Shown piece after piece: positions 24,309 to 33,175 of a stretch of DNA of 64,000 bases. The position numbers were made by a program, and so were the translations under genes. The stretch is from an uncultured Lachnospiraceae bacterium (GTDB lineage Bacteria; Bacillota; Clostridia; Lachnospirales; Lachnospiraceae). How positions within the stretch are numbered: the first letter of the stretch is position 1; each line of letters opens with the position of its first letter. The notes under the pieces are model-generated. The model did not search any database. It saw only the letters and a list, made by a program, of their open reading frames with translations, and was not told the origin of the DNA. The stretch is taken from the NCBI GenBank assembly GCA_910585555.1, contig CAJUFU010000011.1, forward strand, positions 1 to 64,000. The letters are read 5' to 3'.

Positions 24309-25897
24309 GCAATAAGTTAAATAAGATAAAAGGCAGTAACGATAATGAGGGCATGGAGATTGTAGGACAGATTGTGGAATATCTGCTGGCGGTGGTGGCA
24401 GCGGCTGTTTGCATTATGGTGCCCCTATATGCCAGGGACGGCTATGATCAAATTGGACAAGCTAAGTTTGTTATCTATAAAAATATGTTACGCCTTGGCT
24501 TTATGCCGCTTTTGATTTTAGTGGTTGTGTATGGTATTTTTTGGCTGCGGGAAAAGAAAAAGCTACGGTTGTCGGTGACGGATGGCTTTGCATTTGCGTA
24601 TCTGCTCTTCACCATAGCGGCGGCCGTATTTGGCGGATTCTATGAGGATGCTCTTTGGGGTTCCTTCGGATGGAATATGGGATTGTTATCGCAGGTGAGT
24701 TTTGTACTGCTGTATTGGTTATTGTCCCGTTTCGGAAAGTTTTATCGTTCCATGCTGCTTATTATGTGTGCGGTGTCGGCAGTGGTATTTGCGATTGGGG
24801 TACTGCACCGTGTAGGGATAGACCCAATTGGTTTCTATCAGGGGCTGACAGACGACCAGATGGCACAGTTTCTCTCCACAATGGGACAGGCTACCTGGTA
24901 TGCGAGCTATCTGATCGTAGTGCTGCCTGTGGGAATTGCGGTATTTCTTTATGCGCAAAACAGGACATGGAGAATCATAAGCGGGATTTATATGGTAATA
25001 GGGTTCTGCTCTTTAGTGACACAAAACAGTGACAGCGCCTACTTTGCCCTGGCTGGTTTTATGCTGGTGTTTTTCTGGGTCTGTGTGGAGAACAGAGAAA
25101 GCCTGCGCCGATTTGTGGCGGTATGTCTTTCCTTTTTTACTGCTGGCAAAGTCATGTCCTTGCTGATGCAGGTGAATCCGAACCCAGAGTTGCATTATGA
25201 TTTTCTGACCCGGCTGGTTTTACAATCTGGATTCAGCTGGGCGCTTTTGGGTATCTGTCTGGTGTTGTATATCGTGTTGTGGCGGAGGAAGGAGAAAGCG
25301 TATCCTGTGGAGACAATGCTGTTGGTGCGAAAGCTGGTGCTTGTGGGTACGGGCGTGGTACTTGTGGGATTAGCTGCACTCATTTTTCTTAATACCGGCG
25401 GGTTTTTGCCGCAATGGGCGGCGCAGAAGCTTTCCGCAGTATCTTATTTTACCTGGGATGATACATGGGGGAACGGCCGGGGCCGGATTTGGAGCTTTGC
25501 CGTTAAGATTTTTCAGGAGGAGAATCTGTTTCATAAGCTTTTGGGCGTAGGGCCTGATTGTCTGAGCAGTTATGTGGCGGCTTATTACAGCCAGGAAGAA
25601 GAGCTTCTCTGGGGACAGAAAGTGCTTACCAACGTTCATAATGAATGGTTTAATATATTGATCAATGGGGGAATTCTGGGATTGGTTTCCTATGCCGGTA
25701 TTTTTATGACATCTATTCGGCGGTTTCTGCAAAAAGATCACAGGGATGTTTTACTCACAGGAATTGCGGCGGCGGCAGTATCCTATATGGCTTATAATTT
25801 TTTCTGTTACCAGCAGATTTGTTGTACGCCTTTCATGTTTATGTTGATGGGAATCGGGGAATATCTATATCAAGACAAGCGGATTTTGGAGAAATAG
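24305..25897 (+). CDS. Wzy/O-antigen-ligase-like polytopic membrane protein, copy 2
   Basis: A 530-residue paralogue of the preceding protein with the same helix pattern and the same loop motifs (WGNGRGRIW, GVGPDCLSSY, TNVHNEWFNIL, GGILGL). The loop lacks the 12-residue repeats of copy 1. The start overlaps the stop of copy 1 (ATGA), so the two are translationally coupled and may form a pair. The family includes O-antigen ligases, teichuronic acid polymerases and protein glycosyl ligases. Which reaction is done here is not shown. No glycosyltransferase lies next to them. The phosphonate operon starts 1.9 kb downstream, beyond proS. Confidence 0.75.
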   Translation: MSNKLNKIKGSNDNEGMEIVGQIVEYLLAVVAAAVCIMVPLYARDGYDQIGQAKFVIYKNMLRLGFMPLLILVVVYGIFWLREKKKLRLSVTDGFAFAYLLFTIAAAVFGGFYEDALWGSFGWNMGLLSQVSFVLLYWLLSRFGKFYRSMLLIMCAVSAVVFAIGVLHRVGIDPIGFYQGLTDDQMAQFLSTMGQATWYASYLIVVLPVGIAVFLYAQNRTWRIISGIYMVIGFCSLVTQNSDSAYFALAGFMLVFFWVCVENRESLRRFVAVCLSFFTAGKVMSLLMQVNPNPELHYDFLTRLVLQSGFSWALLGICLVLYIVLWRRKEKAYPVETMLLVRKLVLVGTGVVLVGLAALIFLNTGGFLPQWAAQKLSAVSYFTWDDTWGNGRGRIWSFAVKIFQEENLFHKLLGVGPDCLSSYVAAYYSQEEELLWGQKVLTNVHNEWFNILINGGILGLVSYAGIFMTSIRRFLQKDHRDVLLTGIAAAAVSYMAYNFFCYQQICCTPFMFMLMGIGEYLYQDKRILEK

Positions 25898-25939
25898 CAG
25901 TTGACAAAATCAGTTTCCCCACTTAGAATAAAACGCAAG

Positions 25940-26196
25940 AAACAGCACAGACTAACAGACTGTGCTGGCATATTACGAACGTGACGAAGAAGAGAATAGT
26001 ACGGATAAGGAACGTGACAGAGAGAGAATCAGTGGTGGAAGATTCTTACGGAAGTTATCCGGAACCGGCCTTGGAGTCCTGTGTGATAAACACAGCGTAA
26101 CACCGGCGATAACGGTAGGAGAAGAGAGCTATGTGCTAATTAGGGTGGTACCGCCGAGATTTCGGTCCCTTTGGGGATGAGATCTGGGCGTTTTTT
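25940..26196 (+). promoter_or_regulatory. T-box riboswitch for proS
   Basis: This leader carries the T-box antiterminator sequence AGGGTGGTACCGCC (26142-26155), with UGGU to pair with the ACCA end of uncharged tRNA. Stem I is recognisable. An AGTA (25998-26001) precedes CGGATAA (26002-26008), which pairs with TTATCCG (26055-26061). A distal hairpin GAATC/GATTC follows the AGAGAG stretch. The CCG at 26065-26067 on the 3' side of the specifier region is a possible proline specifier, but this is tentative. A terminator ends in six T (26191-26196). Uncharged tRNA-Pro would allow read-through into proS. Confidence 0.9.
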
Positions 26197-26251
26197 AATG
26201 TCAATAGGTAATTTTGAAGGAATTTACCTTTTTAGAGGAAGGAGAGAGAAA

Positions 26252-27682
26252 ATGGCGGACAAAAAATTAGTGGAAGCAATCACATCGATGGAGGATGACT
26301 TTGCACAGTGGTACACGGATGTGGTGAAGAAGGCGGAGCTTTTGGATTATACGAGCATCAAAGGATGTATGGTGTTTAAGCCGGCCGGATATGCTATTTG
26401 GGAGTTGATTCAAAGGCAGATGGACGAACGGTTTAAAGCAGCTGGCGTGGAAAATGTGTATATGCCCATGTTTATCTCGGAGAGTCTGTTGAATAAAGAA
26501 AAGGACCATGTGGAAGGGTTTGCGCCGGAGGTGGCCTGGGTGACGCATGGCGGGTTACAGCCTTTACAGGAGAGACTGTGTGTCAGACCTACGTCAGAGA
26601 CGTTATTCTGTGATTACTATAAAAATGTGGTACAGTCTTATAGAGATCTGCCTCAGGTTTGTAACCAGTGGTGTTCTGTGGTGCGTTGGGAGAAGGAGAC
26701 CAGGCCTTTTCTGCGCAGCAGGGAATTCTTATGGCAGGAAGGGCACACTGCCCATGCAACCGCCGAGGAAGCTGAGGAGAGAACACTGCAGATGCTGAAT
26801 CTTTATGCGGATTTCTGTGAAGAGGTGCTGGCCATTCCCGTGATGAAGGGTCGTAAAACAGACAAAGAAAAGTTTGCAGGCGCTGTTTCCACTTATACCA
26901 TTGAAGCGCTTATGCATGACGGAAAAGCTCTGCAGTCCGGTACAAGTCATAATTTCGGAGATGGCTTTGCGAAAGCTTTTGGGGTACAGTTTACGGATAA
27001 GGACAATACTTTGAAGTATGTGCATCAGACTTCCTGGGGAGTATCCACCCGTTTGATCGGTGCCATTATTATGGTACATGGTGATAATTCAGGTCTGGTA
27101 CTGCCGCCTAGGATTGCGCCTACCCAGATTATGATCATTCCTATTCAGCAGAAGAAGGAAGGCGTGCTTGAAAAAGCATATGCGTTAAAAGAGAGACTGG
27201 GAGCTTTTCGTGTAAAGGTGGATGATACGGACAAGAGTCCAGGCTGGAAATTCTCTGAGCAGGAGATGCGCGGTATTCCCATTCGTGTGGAGATCGGGCC
27301 TAAGGATATAGAGGCGGGCAAGTGTGTGATCTGCCGCCGGGATACGAGAGAGAAGATAGAAGTTTCCTTGGATGAGATTGAGGCAAAGGCAGGAGAAATC
27401 CTTGATCAGATGCAGAGGGAAATGTTAGAACGGGCACGTACACATAAAGAGAAGCATACTTTTGTTGCCAAAGACATGGAAGAATTCCGCAGGTTGTTCA
27501 CCGAGGAATCCGGTTTTGTGAAAGCTATGTGGTGCGGAGAGCAGGCATGTGAGGATAAGATTAAGGAAGAGCTGGCAGTTACAAGCCGCTGTATTCCTTT
27601 TGAGCAGGAAAATATCAGCGATGTCTGCGTGTGCTGCGGGAAACCTGCGAAGAAGATGGTTTACTGGGGCAGGGCATACTAG
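26252..27682 (+). CDS. proS: Prolyl-tRNA synthetase (short, archaeal/eukaryotic-type ProS)
   Basis: A 476-residue class II synthetase that charges tRNA-Pro. It is the short ProS type without the inserted editing domain of bacterial-type ProS. It has the C-terminal zinc-like extension ending in DVCVCCGKPAKKMVYWGRAY. Motif 2 region RWEKETRPFLRSREFLWQEGHTAH is clear, and the anticodon-binding domain follows from about residue 285. The ATG of MADKKL is chosen because GGAAGGAGAG lies just upstream. An in-frame ATG 27 codons earlier falls in the T-box terminator. Expression is controlled by the T-box leader. Confidence 0.95.
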   Translation: MADKKLVEAITSMEDDFAQWYTDVVKKAELLDYTSIKGCMVFKPAGYAIWELIQRQMDERFKAAGVENVYMPMFISESLLNKEKDHVEGFAPEVAWVTHGGLQPLQERLCVRPTSETLFCDYYKNVVQSYRDLPQVCNQWCSVVRWEKETRPFLRSREFLWQEGHTAHATAEEAEERTLQMLNLYADFCEEVLAIPVMKGRKTDKEKFAGAVSTYTIEALMHDGKALQSGTSHNFGDGFAKAFGVQFTDKDNTLKYVHQTSWGVSTRLIGAIIMVHGDNSGLVLPPRIAPTQIMIIPIQQKKEGVLEKAYALKERLGAFRVKVDDTDKSPGWKFSEQEMRGIPIRVEIGPKDIEAGKCVICRRDTREKIEVSLDEIEAKAGEILDQMQREMLERARTHKEKHTFVAKDMEEFRRLFTEESGFVKAMWCGEQACEDKIKEELAVTSRCIPFEQENISDVCVCCGKPAKKMVYWGRAY

Positions 27683-27751
27683 GAAGTATTGTATCCGAAA
27701 TGGGAAGAGATATTTTAAGGATATTTTAAGAATATGGGAAGTGGCGGTTGC

Positions 27752-27780
27752 TTGTATAATGGAAGAAACTGGAGTATAAT
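27752..27780 (+). promoter_or_regulatory. SigA-type promoter of the phosphonate operon
   Basis: TTGTAT (27752-27757), 17 bp, and a perfect TATAAT (27775-27780), 63 bp before the first gene. A GC-rich hairpin without a T-run (27796-27818) lies in the leader. It is followed by AAAGGGG, which could alternatively pair with the CCCC of the hairpin arm. Confidence 0.65.
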
Positions 27781-27843
27781 ATACCCTATTATGAAAACCC
27801 CGCTTTTAGGGCGGGGTTGTAAAATGAAAGGGGACAAACTATT

Positions 27844-28101
27844 ATGAAAAAACTATTATCACAGACAGCGAAGTTTTCTTATTTCTTTATGTGCGGCTGG
27901 TATCTTTTCACGCTGCCGGTACATGCTTATATCGATCCATCCGCAGTTACTTATATCATTCAGGCTGTTGCGGGTGTGCTGATTGCTCTGGGTGCAGTAT
28001 TTACGATTTTCAGACATAAGATTTTTGCCTTTTTTAAAAAGAATAAAAAGGATGACGGGGCACAAAAAAGTGCAATTGAATTTAAGGACGTGGACGAATA
28101 A
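27844..28101 (+). CDS. Small membrane protein opening the phosphonate operon
   Basis: An 85-residue protein with a signal-like first hydrophobic segment (about 9-28, ending VHA-YIDPSA). A second membrane helix spans about 36-58, and a charged Lys/Asp/Glu-rich cytoplasmic tail ends the protein. The YIDPSAVTYIIQAVAG stretch between the helices is distinctive, but I cannot name the family. AAAGGGG precedes the ATG. The stop is 9 bp before the YidC-fusion gene, so it is probably co-translated with it and may be an accessory subunit of that membrane enzyme. This is inferred from position. Confidence 0.65.
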   Translation: MKKLLSQTAKFSYFFMCGWYLFTLPVHAYIDPSAVTYIIQAVAGVLIALGAVFTIFRHKIFAFFKKNKKDDGAQKSAIEFKDVDE

Positions 28102-28110
28102 GAGGCGGTT

Positions 28111-29985
28111 ATGGGTACATTGATAGATGCAGTGATAGGCGTTTTGGTCTGGTTGATCAATTTATGTTATGGATTTTGCCATAATTATTGGATGGCAATC
28201 CTAGTATTTACATTTCTGACAAAGGTGATTTTGCTGCCTTTGTCAGTCTGGGTGCAGAAAAATTCGATCAAGACGGTGCGGATGCAGCCGGAGATGAATC
28301 ATATCAGTGCTGCCTATCTGGGCAACCAGGAAGCGATTTCCGAGGAGCAATATAAATTATTTAAGAGAGAGAAATACAGTCCCTTTGCGGATTTGATTCC
28401 TCTATTCGTCCAGCTGGCACTTTTGATGGGCGTGGTGGAGGCTGTCAAGCGGGGAACGAATCTGACGGATATTCCTGTCAAGACAGGAGGAGTTACTTTG
28501 TTGATTCCTCTTCTTGCGGCGTTATCCGCCTTTTTCATGTGTTATGTACAGAACAAGATAAACGTATTGCAGTCTGAACAGGGTGCCTTGAATAAATATG
28601 GCACAATGATTTTTTCTGTGGCATTGTCTTTGTATTTGGGATTTTTCGTATCTATAGGCGTGGGATTTTATTGGAGCTGCAGTAATATTTTATCGATTGT
28701 CCAGCTGGTTCTTTTAAATATCTGGATTAACCCTAAGGACTATATCGATTATGAGGCGCTAGAAAAGAGCAAAGAAGAACTAAGACAGGCGAAAGCCTTT
28801 ATGACTTCCAAGCAAAAGGAAGACAGAAAGAGTCCATATCGAGATAAGGAAAAGGCAGATTATAAGAAGTTTTTAAAGACGCCGGATAAAAAGATTGTAT
28901 TTTATTCGGAGAAAAATGGCTTTTATAAATATTATAAAGATATTATAGAAGAGATTATCAGAAGAACAAACATTGTCATTCATTATATCACCAGCGATCC
29001 GGAAGATGAAGTGTTTGGGATGGAGAGCGGCCAGTTTAAACCATATTACATCGGAGAGCACAGAATGATTGTGCTGATGATGAAGATGGAGACGGATATC
29101 ATGGTCATGACCACGCCGGACTTGGAAAATTTCCAGTTAAAGCGGTCTTATGTACAGAAGGACATTGAATATATTTATGTGCCCCATGATGTCAACAGCG
29201 CCAATCTGGCATTTCACAAAGATGCGCTGGACCACTATGACACTGTTTTTACATCGGGGCCTAAGAATAAGAGTGAAATTGCCGAGCGGGAAAAGAAGTA
29301 TGGATTGCCGGCAAAGAATTTGGTGGAATGGGGTTCCAGTGTCATTGACAATATGACGACGGCCTATGATGCCATGCTAAAGGAAGATGTTGCCGGAGAA
29401 CAAAAGGATAAGACAGTGCTGATTGCTCCTTCCTGGCAGAAAGATAATATCCTGGATTCTTGTATAGAGGGGATGTTAGATCAGTTGATTGAGACTTCCT
29501 ATCATATTATTGTGCGTCCGCATCCGCAGTATGTCCGTCATTATGAGGGAAGGATAGATGCTCTGGCGGAGAAGTATCAAGCCTATGATATTGTGTTCCA
29601 GAAGGATTTTTCCTCTAATAAGACTGTATATATGGCGGATTTACTGGTTACTGACTGGTCAAGTATTGCTTTTGAGTATTCTTTCTCCACATTAAAACCA
29701 GTGCTGTTTATTGATACGCCCATGAAGATTTTGAATCCGGATTACCAGGAACTTACCACGGTGCCGATTGATATAGAACTGCGAAACCGGATAGGTATTT
29801 CTATAAAACCGGAGCATGTGGAAGACCAGCTTAGGGATGCGGTGGATAAATTGTTGTTTGACCAGCAATTTTCCACAGATTCCATGCAAAAGATGAAAGA
29901 AGAGTATATTTATAATAATGGTGAGAGCGGTAAAACAGGTGCCAAGTATATCATTGAAAAATTAGTAGAACGTTCCAGGAAGTAA
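28111..29985 (+). CDS. YidC/Oxa1 insertase domain fused to CDP-glycerol glycerophosphotransferase
   Basis: A 624-residue fusion. Residues about 1-215 form a YidC/Oxa1 insertase domain of five helices. It has LVFTFLTKVILLPLSVWVQK, with Lys where many YidC have the groove Arg. The cytoplasmic hairpin (VRMQPEMNHISAAYL, KREKYSPFADLIPLFVQ) and a last helix GFYWSCSNILSIVQLVLLNI complete it. Residues about 260-620 form a CDP-glycerol:poly(glycerophosphate) transferase-like domain with LIAPSWQKDNILDS, IIVRPHPQYVRHY and ADLLVTDWSSIAFEYSF. Known relatives (TagB/TagF) build teichoic acids. It precedes the aminoethylphosphonate genes by 15 bp. It may transfer glycerol phosphate or aminoethylphosphonate from a CMP/CDP carrier to a surface polymer. 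That step is inferred. Confidence 0.85.
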   Translation: MGTLIDAVIGVLVWLINLCYGFCHNYWMAILVFTFLTKVILLPLSVWVQKNSIKTVRMQPEMNHISAAYLGNQEAISEEQYKLFKREKYSPFADLIPLFVQLALLMGVVEAVKRGTNLTDIPVKTGGVTLLIPLLAALSAFFMCYVQNKINVLQSEQGALNKYGTMIFSVALSLYLGFFVSIGVGFYWSCSNILSIVQLVLLNIWINPKDYIDYEALEKSKEELRQAKAFMTSKQKEDRKSPYRDKEKADYKKFLKTPDKKIVFYSEKNGFYKYYKDIIEEIIRRTNIVIHYITSDPEDEVFGMESGQFKPYYIGEHRMIVLMMKMETDIMVMTTPDLENFQLKRSYVQKDIEYIYVPHDVNSANLAFHKDALDHYDTVFTSGPKNKSEIAEREKKYGLPAKNLVEWGSSVIDNMTTAYDAMLKEDVAGEQKDKTVLIAPSWQKDNILDSCIEGMLDQLIETSYHIIVRPHPQYVRHYEGRIDALAEKYQAYDIVFQKDFSSNKTVYMADLLVTDWSSIAFEYSFSTLKPVLFIDTPMKILNPDYQELTTVPIDIELRNRIGISIKPEHVEDQLRDAVDKLLFDQQFSTDSMQKMKEEYIYNNGESGKTGAKYIIEKLVERSRK

Positions 29986-30000
29986 CAGGAGGATAAGTAA

Positions 30001-31128
30001 ATGGTAAAGAGAAATGTATTATTAAATCCGGGTCCGGCCACCACAACCGATACAGTGAAGATGGCGCAGGTGGTTCCTGATATCTGTCCGCGGGAGAAGG
30101 AGTTTGTCTCTATTATGCGGGAAGTGGAAGAAGGGCTTTTAAAGATTGTTCATGCAGACCCGGCAGAGTTTGCGGCGGTTCTGTTCTGTGGTTCCGGTAC
30201 AATCAACATGGATATTTGTCTCAATTCCCTGCTTCCGGAAGGAAAGAAGATTCTGATTGTCAACAACGGCGCGTACAGCAGCCGGGGAGCAGAAATCTGT
30301 GAATACTATGGTCTGCCTTTCATCAATTTGAAAATGCCTTTAAACAGACAGCCTGATCTTTCCGTGATCGAGAAGACACTGCAGGAGAATCCGGATATCG
30401 CCTTGGTTTATACCACCCATCATGAGACGGGAACGGGGCTGTTAAACCCAATCCGGGAAATTGGAGCGCTGGTACACCGTTATCATGGGATGTTTGTGGT
30501 GGATACCACTTCCACCTATGCCATGAGGCCTATTGATATGGAAGCGGACGAATTGGATTTCTGTATGGCTTCAGCCCAGAAGGGCATTATGGCCATGACG
30601 GGATTGTCTTTTATCATCGGTAGAAAATCTATGATAGAGGCTTCAGCTGCGTATCCGAGGCGTTCTTATTATTGTAATCTGTATATGCAGTACGCCTATG
30701 CGAAGGAACATGGGGAGATGCATTTTACGCCGCCTGTGCAGGTGATTTATTCAGTGAGGCAGGCATTACAGGAATATTTTGCGGAAGGCGAAGAGAATAA
30801 GTGGGCGAGACACTGTCGTATATTTGGGGCCATCAAAAACGGTTTGTCTAAGTTAGGTTTCAGGACCTATATACCCGAGGGGCAGGAATCCGGTCTGGTG
30901 GCGGCGGCTCTATATCCTGATGACAGTCATTGGGATTTTGAGAAAGTGCATGACTATTGTTATGAGAGAGGGTTTACAATCTATCCCGGTAAGGTAGAGA
31001 AGATGGGCATGTTCAGACTTTGTGCGCTGGGCGCCATTGACCAGGAGGATATTGAGGCGTTTTGGGATGTGTTCGAAGAAGCATTAAAGGTATGTGAAGT
31101 GACCACCCCTGTTATCTATCATGAATGA
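30001..31128 (+). CDS. phnW: 2-aminoethylphosphonate aminotransferase
   Basis: A 375-residue fold-type I PLP aminotransferase of the 2-aminoethylphosphonate:pyruvate transaminase family. The N-terminal LLNPGPATTTDTVKMAQV is highly typical. LFCGSGTINMDICLNSL binds phosphate, VDTTSTYAMRP contains the PLP Asp region, and MASAQKGIMAMTGLSF carries the presumed Schiff-base Lys194. In a biosynthetic cluster it runs from phosphonoacetaldehyde to 2-aminoethylphosphonate. No phosphonatase gene is nearby, which argues against a catabolic role. AGGAGG lies upstream of the ATG. It is followed by the PEP mutase gene. Confidence 0.9.
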   Translation: MVKRNVLLNPGPATTTDTVKMAQVVPDICPREKEFVSIMREVEEGLLKIVHADPAEFAAVLFCGSGTINMDICLNSLLPEGKKILIVNNGAYSSRGAEICEYYGLPFINLKMPLNRQPDLSVIEKTLQENPDIALVYTTHHETGTGLLNPIREIGALVHRYHGMFVVDTTSTYAMRPIDMEADELDFCMASAQKGIMAMTGLSFIIGRKSMIEASAAYPRRSYYCNLYMQYAYAKEHGEMHFTPPVQVIYSVRQALQEYFAEGEENKWARHCRIFGAIKNGLSKLGFRTYIPEGQESGLVAAALYPDDSHWDFEKVHDYCYERGFTIYPGKVEKMGMFRLCALGAIDQEDIEAFWDVFEEALKVCEVTTPVIYHE

Positions 31129-31171
31129 GCAGGTAAGGTACAGGTGTAAAGAGAAGGGAATGGAGAGTGCT

Positions 31172-32467
31172 ATGAAGAAAGTATATGCATGTTTCTGTAC
31201 GGATGTGATACATGAGGGGCATTTAAATATCTTAAAGAAAGCAAATGAGTACGGGGAAGTCTATGTGGGTGTGCTGACAGATAGCGCTATGGTGGGCTTC
31301 AACCGGTTTCCAACGATTTCCTTGGAGAAGCGCATGGAGATTGTGAAACAGACGGGACTGGTCAAAGAGGTGATGGTACAGAAGGATATTATGTACGATC
31401 AGATTATGGAAGAACTGCGGCCGGATTATGTGGTGCACGGGGATAACTGGTCAGAGGGTCCGGAAGCGATTATCCGTGAGAATGTGATTGCCAATCTTCA
31501 TAAGTATGGCGGAGAACTGATTGAGATTCCTTATACTTACAATGAAAATGTAAAGCGCATAGACGACCAAATGAAAGAGAAGCTGATCATGCCGGAATTC
31601 AGGAGAAAGAGGCTGCGCCAGTTAATTGCCATGCGGCCCATTGTCAAAACGCTGGAAGTGCATTCCGGGCTGACCGGTCTGATTGCAGAGAAGACGGTGG
31701 TGGAAAGTAACGGAAAACTGGATCAGTTTGATGCTATGTGGATATCCTCTCTTTGTGACTCCACAGCCAAGGGCAAACCGGACATCGAATTGGTGGATAT
31801 GTCGTCCAGAATCCGTACCATCGATGACGTGCTGGATGTGACCACGAAGCCGATTATTTTGGATGGAGATACGGGTGGTCTGGTGGAGCATTTCGTGTAT
31901 AATGTGAGAACCTTAGAGCGGATGGGTGTTTCGGCAGTGATCATCGAAGATAAAACCGGTCTTAAGAAAAATTCTCTGTTTGGCACCGAAGTAGAACAGA
32001 CGCAGGACAGTATTGAAAACTTTTGTGAGAAGATAAAAGCTGGCAAGAAAGCACTGCGGACGGATGAATTCATGATCATTGCCAGGATTGAAAGCTTAAT
32101 TCTGGAACGAGGTATGGAGGATGCACTAAACCGTGCCCGTGCCTATGTGGGTGCAGGAGCTGATGGCATCATGATACATTCCCGCAAGAAATCGCCCGAT
32201 GAGATTTTGGAATTTTGCCATAAATTCCGGCAGGAGAATACCCAGACACCCATTGTGGTAGTGCCCACATCTTTTAACAGCATTACAGAGGAAGAGCTTG
32301 CGGCAGCAGGTGTTAATATCGTTATCTATGCCAATCAGCTGACGCGGAGCGCATTTCCGGCCATGCAGAGTACTGCGGTGGAGATTTTAAGAAACCACAG
32401 GGCACTGGAAGTGGATTCCCGGTTGATGCCTTTTAAGGATATCATACGTTTGATTGATGAGATATAA
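31172..32467 (+). CDS. aepX: TagD-like cytidylyltransferase fused to phosphoenolpyruvate mutase
   Basis: A 431-residue two-domain enzyme. Residues about 1-125 resemble glycerol-3-phosphate cytidylyltransferase: YACFCTDVIHEGHLNILKKA with an HxGH-like EGH, and YVVHGDNW. Residues about 145-431 are a PEP mutase of the isocitrate lyase superfamily. It has LDGDTGG and the mutase signature EDKTGLKKNS (Glu259-Asp260-Lys261 onward). PEP mutase makes phosphonopyruvate from phosphoenolpyruvate, the entry step of nearly all phosphonate pathways. The ATG of MKKVYA is chosen because GGAG lies 6 bp upstream. An ATG at 31121 overlapping phnW has no ribosome site. The cytidylyltransferase substrate is not settled. 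Confidence 0.88.
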   Translation: MKKVYACFCTDVIHEGHLNILKKANEYGEVYVGVLTDSAMVGFNRFPTISLEKRMEIVKQTGLVKEVMVQKDIMYDQIMEELRPDYVVHGDNWSEGPEAIIRENVIANLHKYGGELIEIPYTYNENVKRIDDQMKEKLIMPEFRRKRLRQLIAMRPIVKTLEVHSGLTGLIAEKTVVESNGKLDQFDAMWISSLCDSTAKGKPDIELVDMSSRIRTIDDVLDVTTKPIILDGDTGGLVEHFVYNVRTLERMGVSAVIIEDKTGLKKNSLFGTEVEQTQDSIENFCEKIKAGKKALRTDEFMIIARIESLILERGMEDALNRARAYVGAGADGIMIHSRKKSPDEILEFCHKFRQENTQTPIVVVPTSFNSITEEELAAAGVNIVIYANQLTRSAFPAMQSTAVEILRNHRALEVDSRLMPFKDIIRLIDEI

Positions 32468-32482
32468 AGGGAGAGAATACTG

Positions 32483-33175
32483 GTGAAAGAGATAGCAATT
32501 CTGATGGCAGCGGGGCTTGGAAGCCGTATGAGGCCCCTGACATTAAAAACGCCGAAACCCTTGATGCAGGTTCATGGGAAACCCATGATCGAGACGGTTA
32601 TAGAAGGGCTGCTTGGACGGCCTGTGGAAGAGATTTATATCGTGACAGGGTATCTGGGGGAACAGTTTAAACCGCTGTGCGAAAAGTATCCGCAAGTACA
32701 CATTCTGCACAACCCGGATTATGAGACGAAGAATAATATTTCTTCTATTTATGCGGCAAAAGACGTTCTCGGTACTGCGGACTGTTTTATTTGTGAATCC
32801 GATTTGTATGTGGCGGATGCATCCATTTTCCGAAAAGATTTAAAGAATTCCTGTTACTATGGTAAGATGGTAGAGGGATTTTCCGATGACTGGGTATTCG
32901 AACAGGAAGATGGCCTGATATCCCGAGTAGGCAAGGGCGGAAGCGATGTATTCAACATGGTGGGGGTTTCTTATTTTCAGAAAGAAGACGCCCGCATCCT
33001 GCAGGAAGAGATTGTTAAGGCCTATGAAAAAGAGGAGAACGGCGGTTTGTTCTGGGATGAAGTGGTGGACAGGAATCTTGGACGGCTTAAACTTACTGTG
33101 GAAGAGGTTCTGGAAGGACAGATTGTGGAGATAGATACCGTGGAGGAATGGGAGAGAGTCAATGAAAGCATCTAA
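32483..33175 (+). CDS. LicC/PntC-like cytidylyltransferase (CTP:aminoethylphosphonate candidate)
   Basis: A 230-residue nucleotidyltransferase. The N-terminal signature ILMAAGLGSRMRPLTLKTPKPLMQV marks the sugar/choline-phosphate nucleotidylyltransferase family. The small size and NNISSIYAAKD region resemble LicC, the CTP:phosphocholine cytidylyltransferase. In phosphonate clusters, LicC-like enzymes (PntC) make CMP-2-aminoethylphosphonate for transfer to lipids or glycans. That role is inferred here from the neighbours. It starts at GTG 32483 with AAAGGGAGAG upstream and overlaps the decarboxylase gene by 14 bp. Confidence 0.82.
   Translation: MKEIAILMAAGLGSRMRPLTLKTPKPLMQVHGKPMIETVIEGLLGRPVEEIYIVTGYLGEQFKPLCEKYPQVHILHNPDYETKNNISSIYAAKDVLGTADCFICESDLYVADASIFRKDLKNSCYYGKMVEGFSDDWVFEQEDGLISRVGKGGSDVFNMVGVSYFQKEDARILQEEIVKAYEKEENGGLFWDEVVDRNLGRLKLTVEEVLEGQIVEIDTVEEWERVNESI

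Noticed and set aside
26171..26251. Upstream in-frame ATG for proS
   Set aside because: It falls inside the T-box terminator. The ATG at 26252 has a strong ribosome site and matches the family start.
27796..27818. GC-rich hairpin after proS considered as a terminator
   Set aside because: It lacks a T-run and lies downstream of a good promoter, so it is better seen as part of the phosphonate operon leader.
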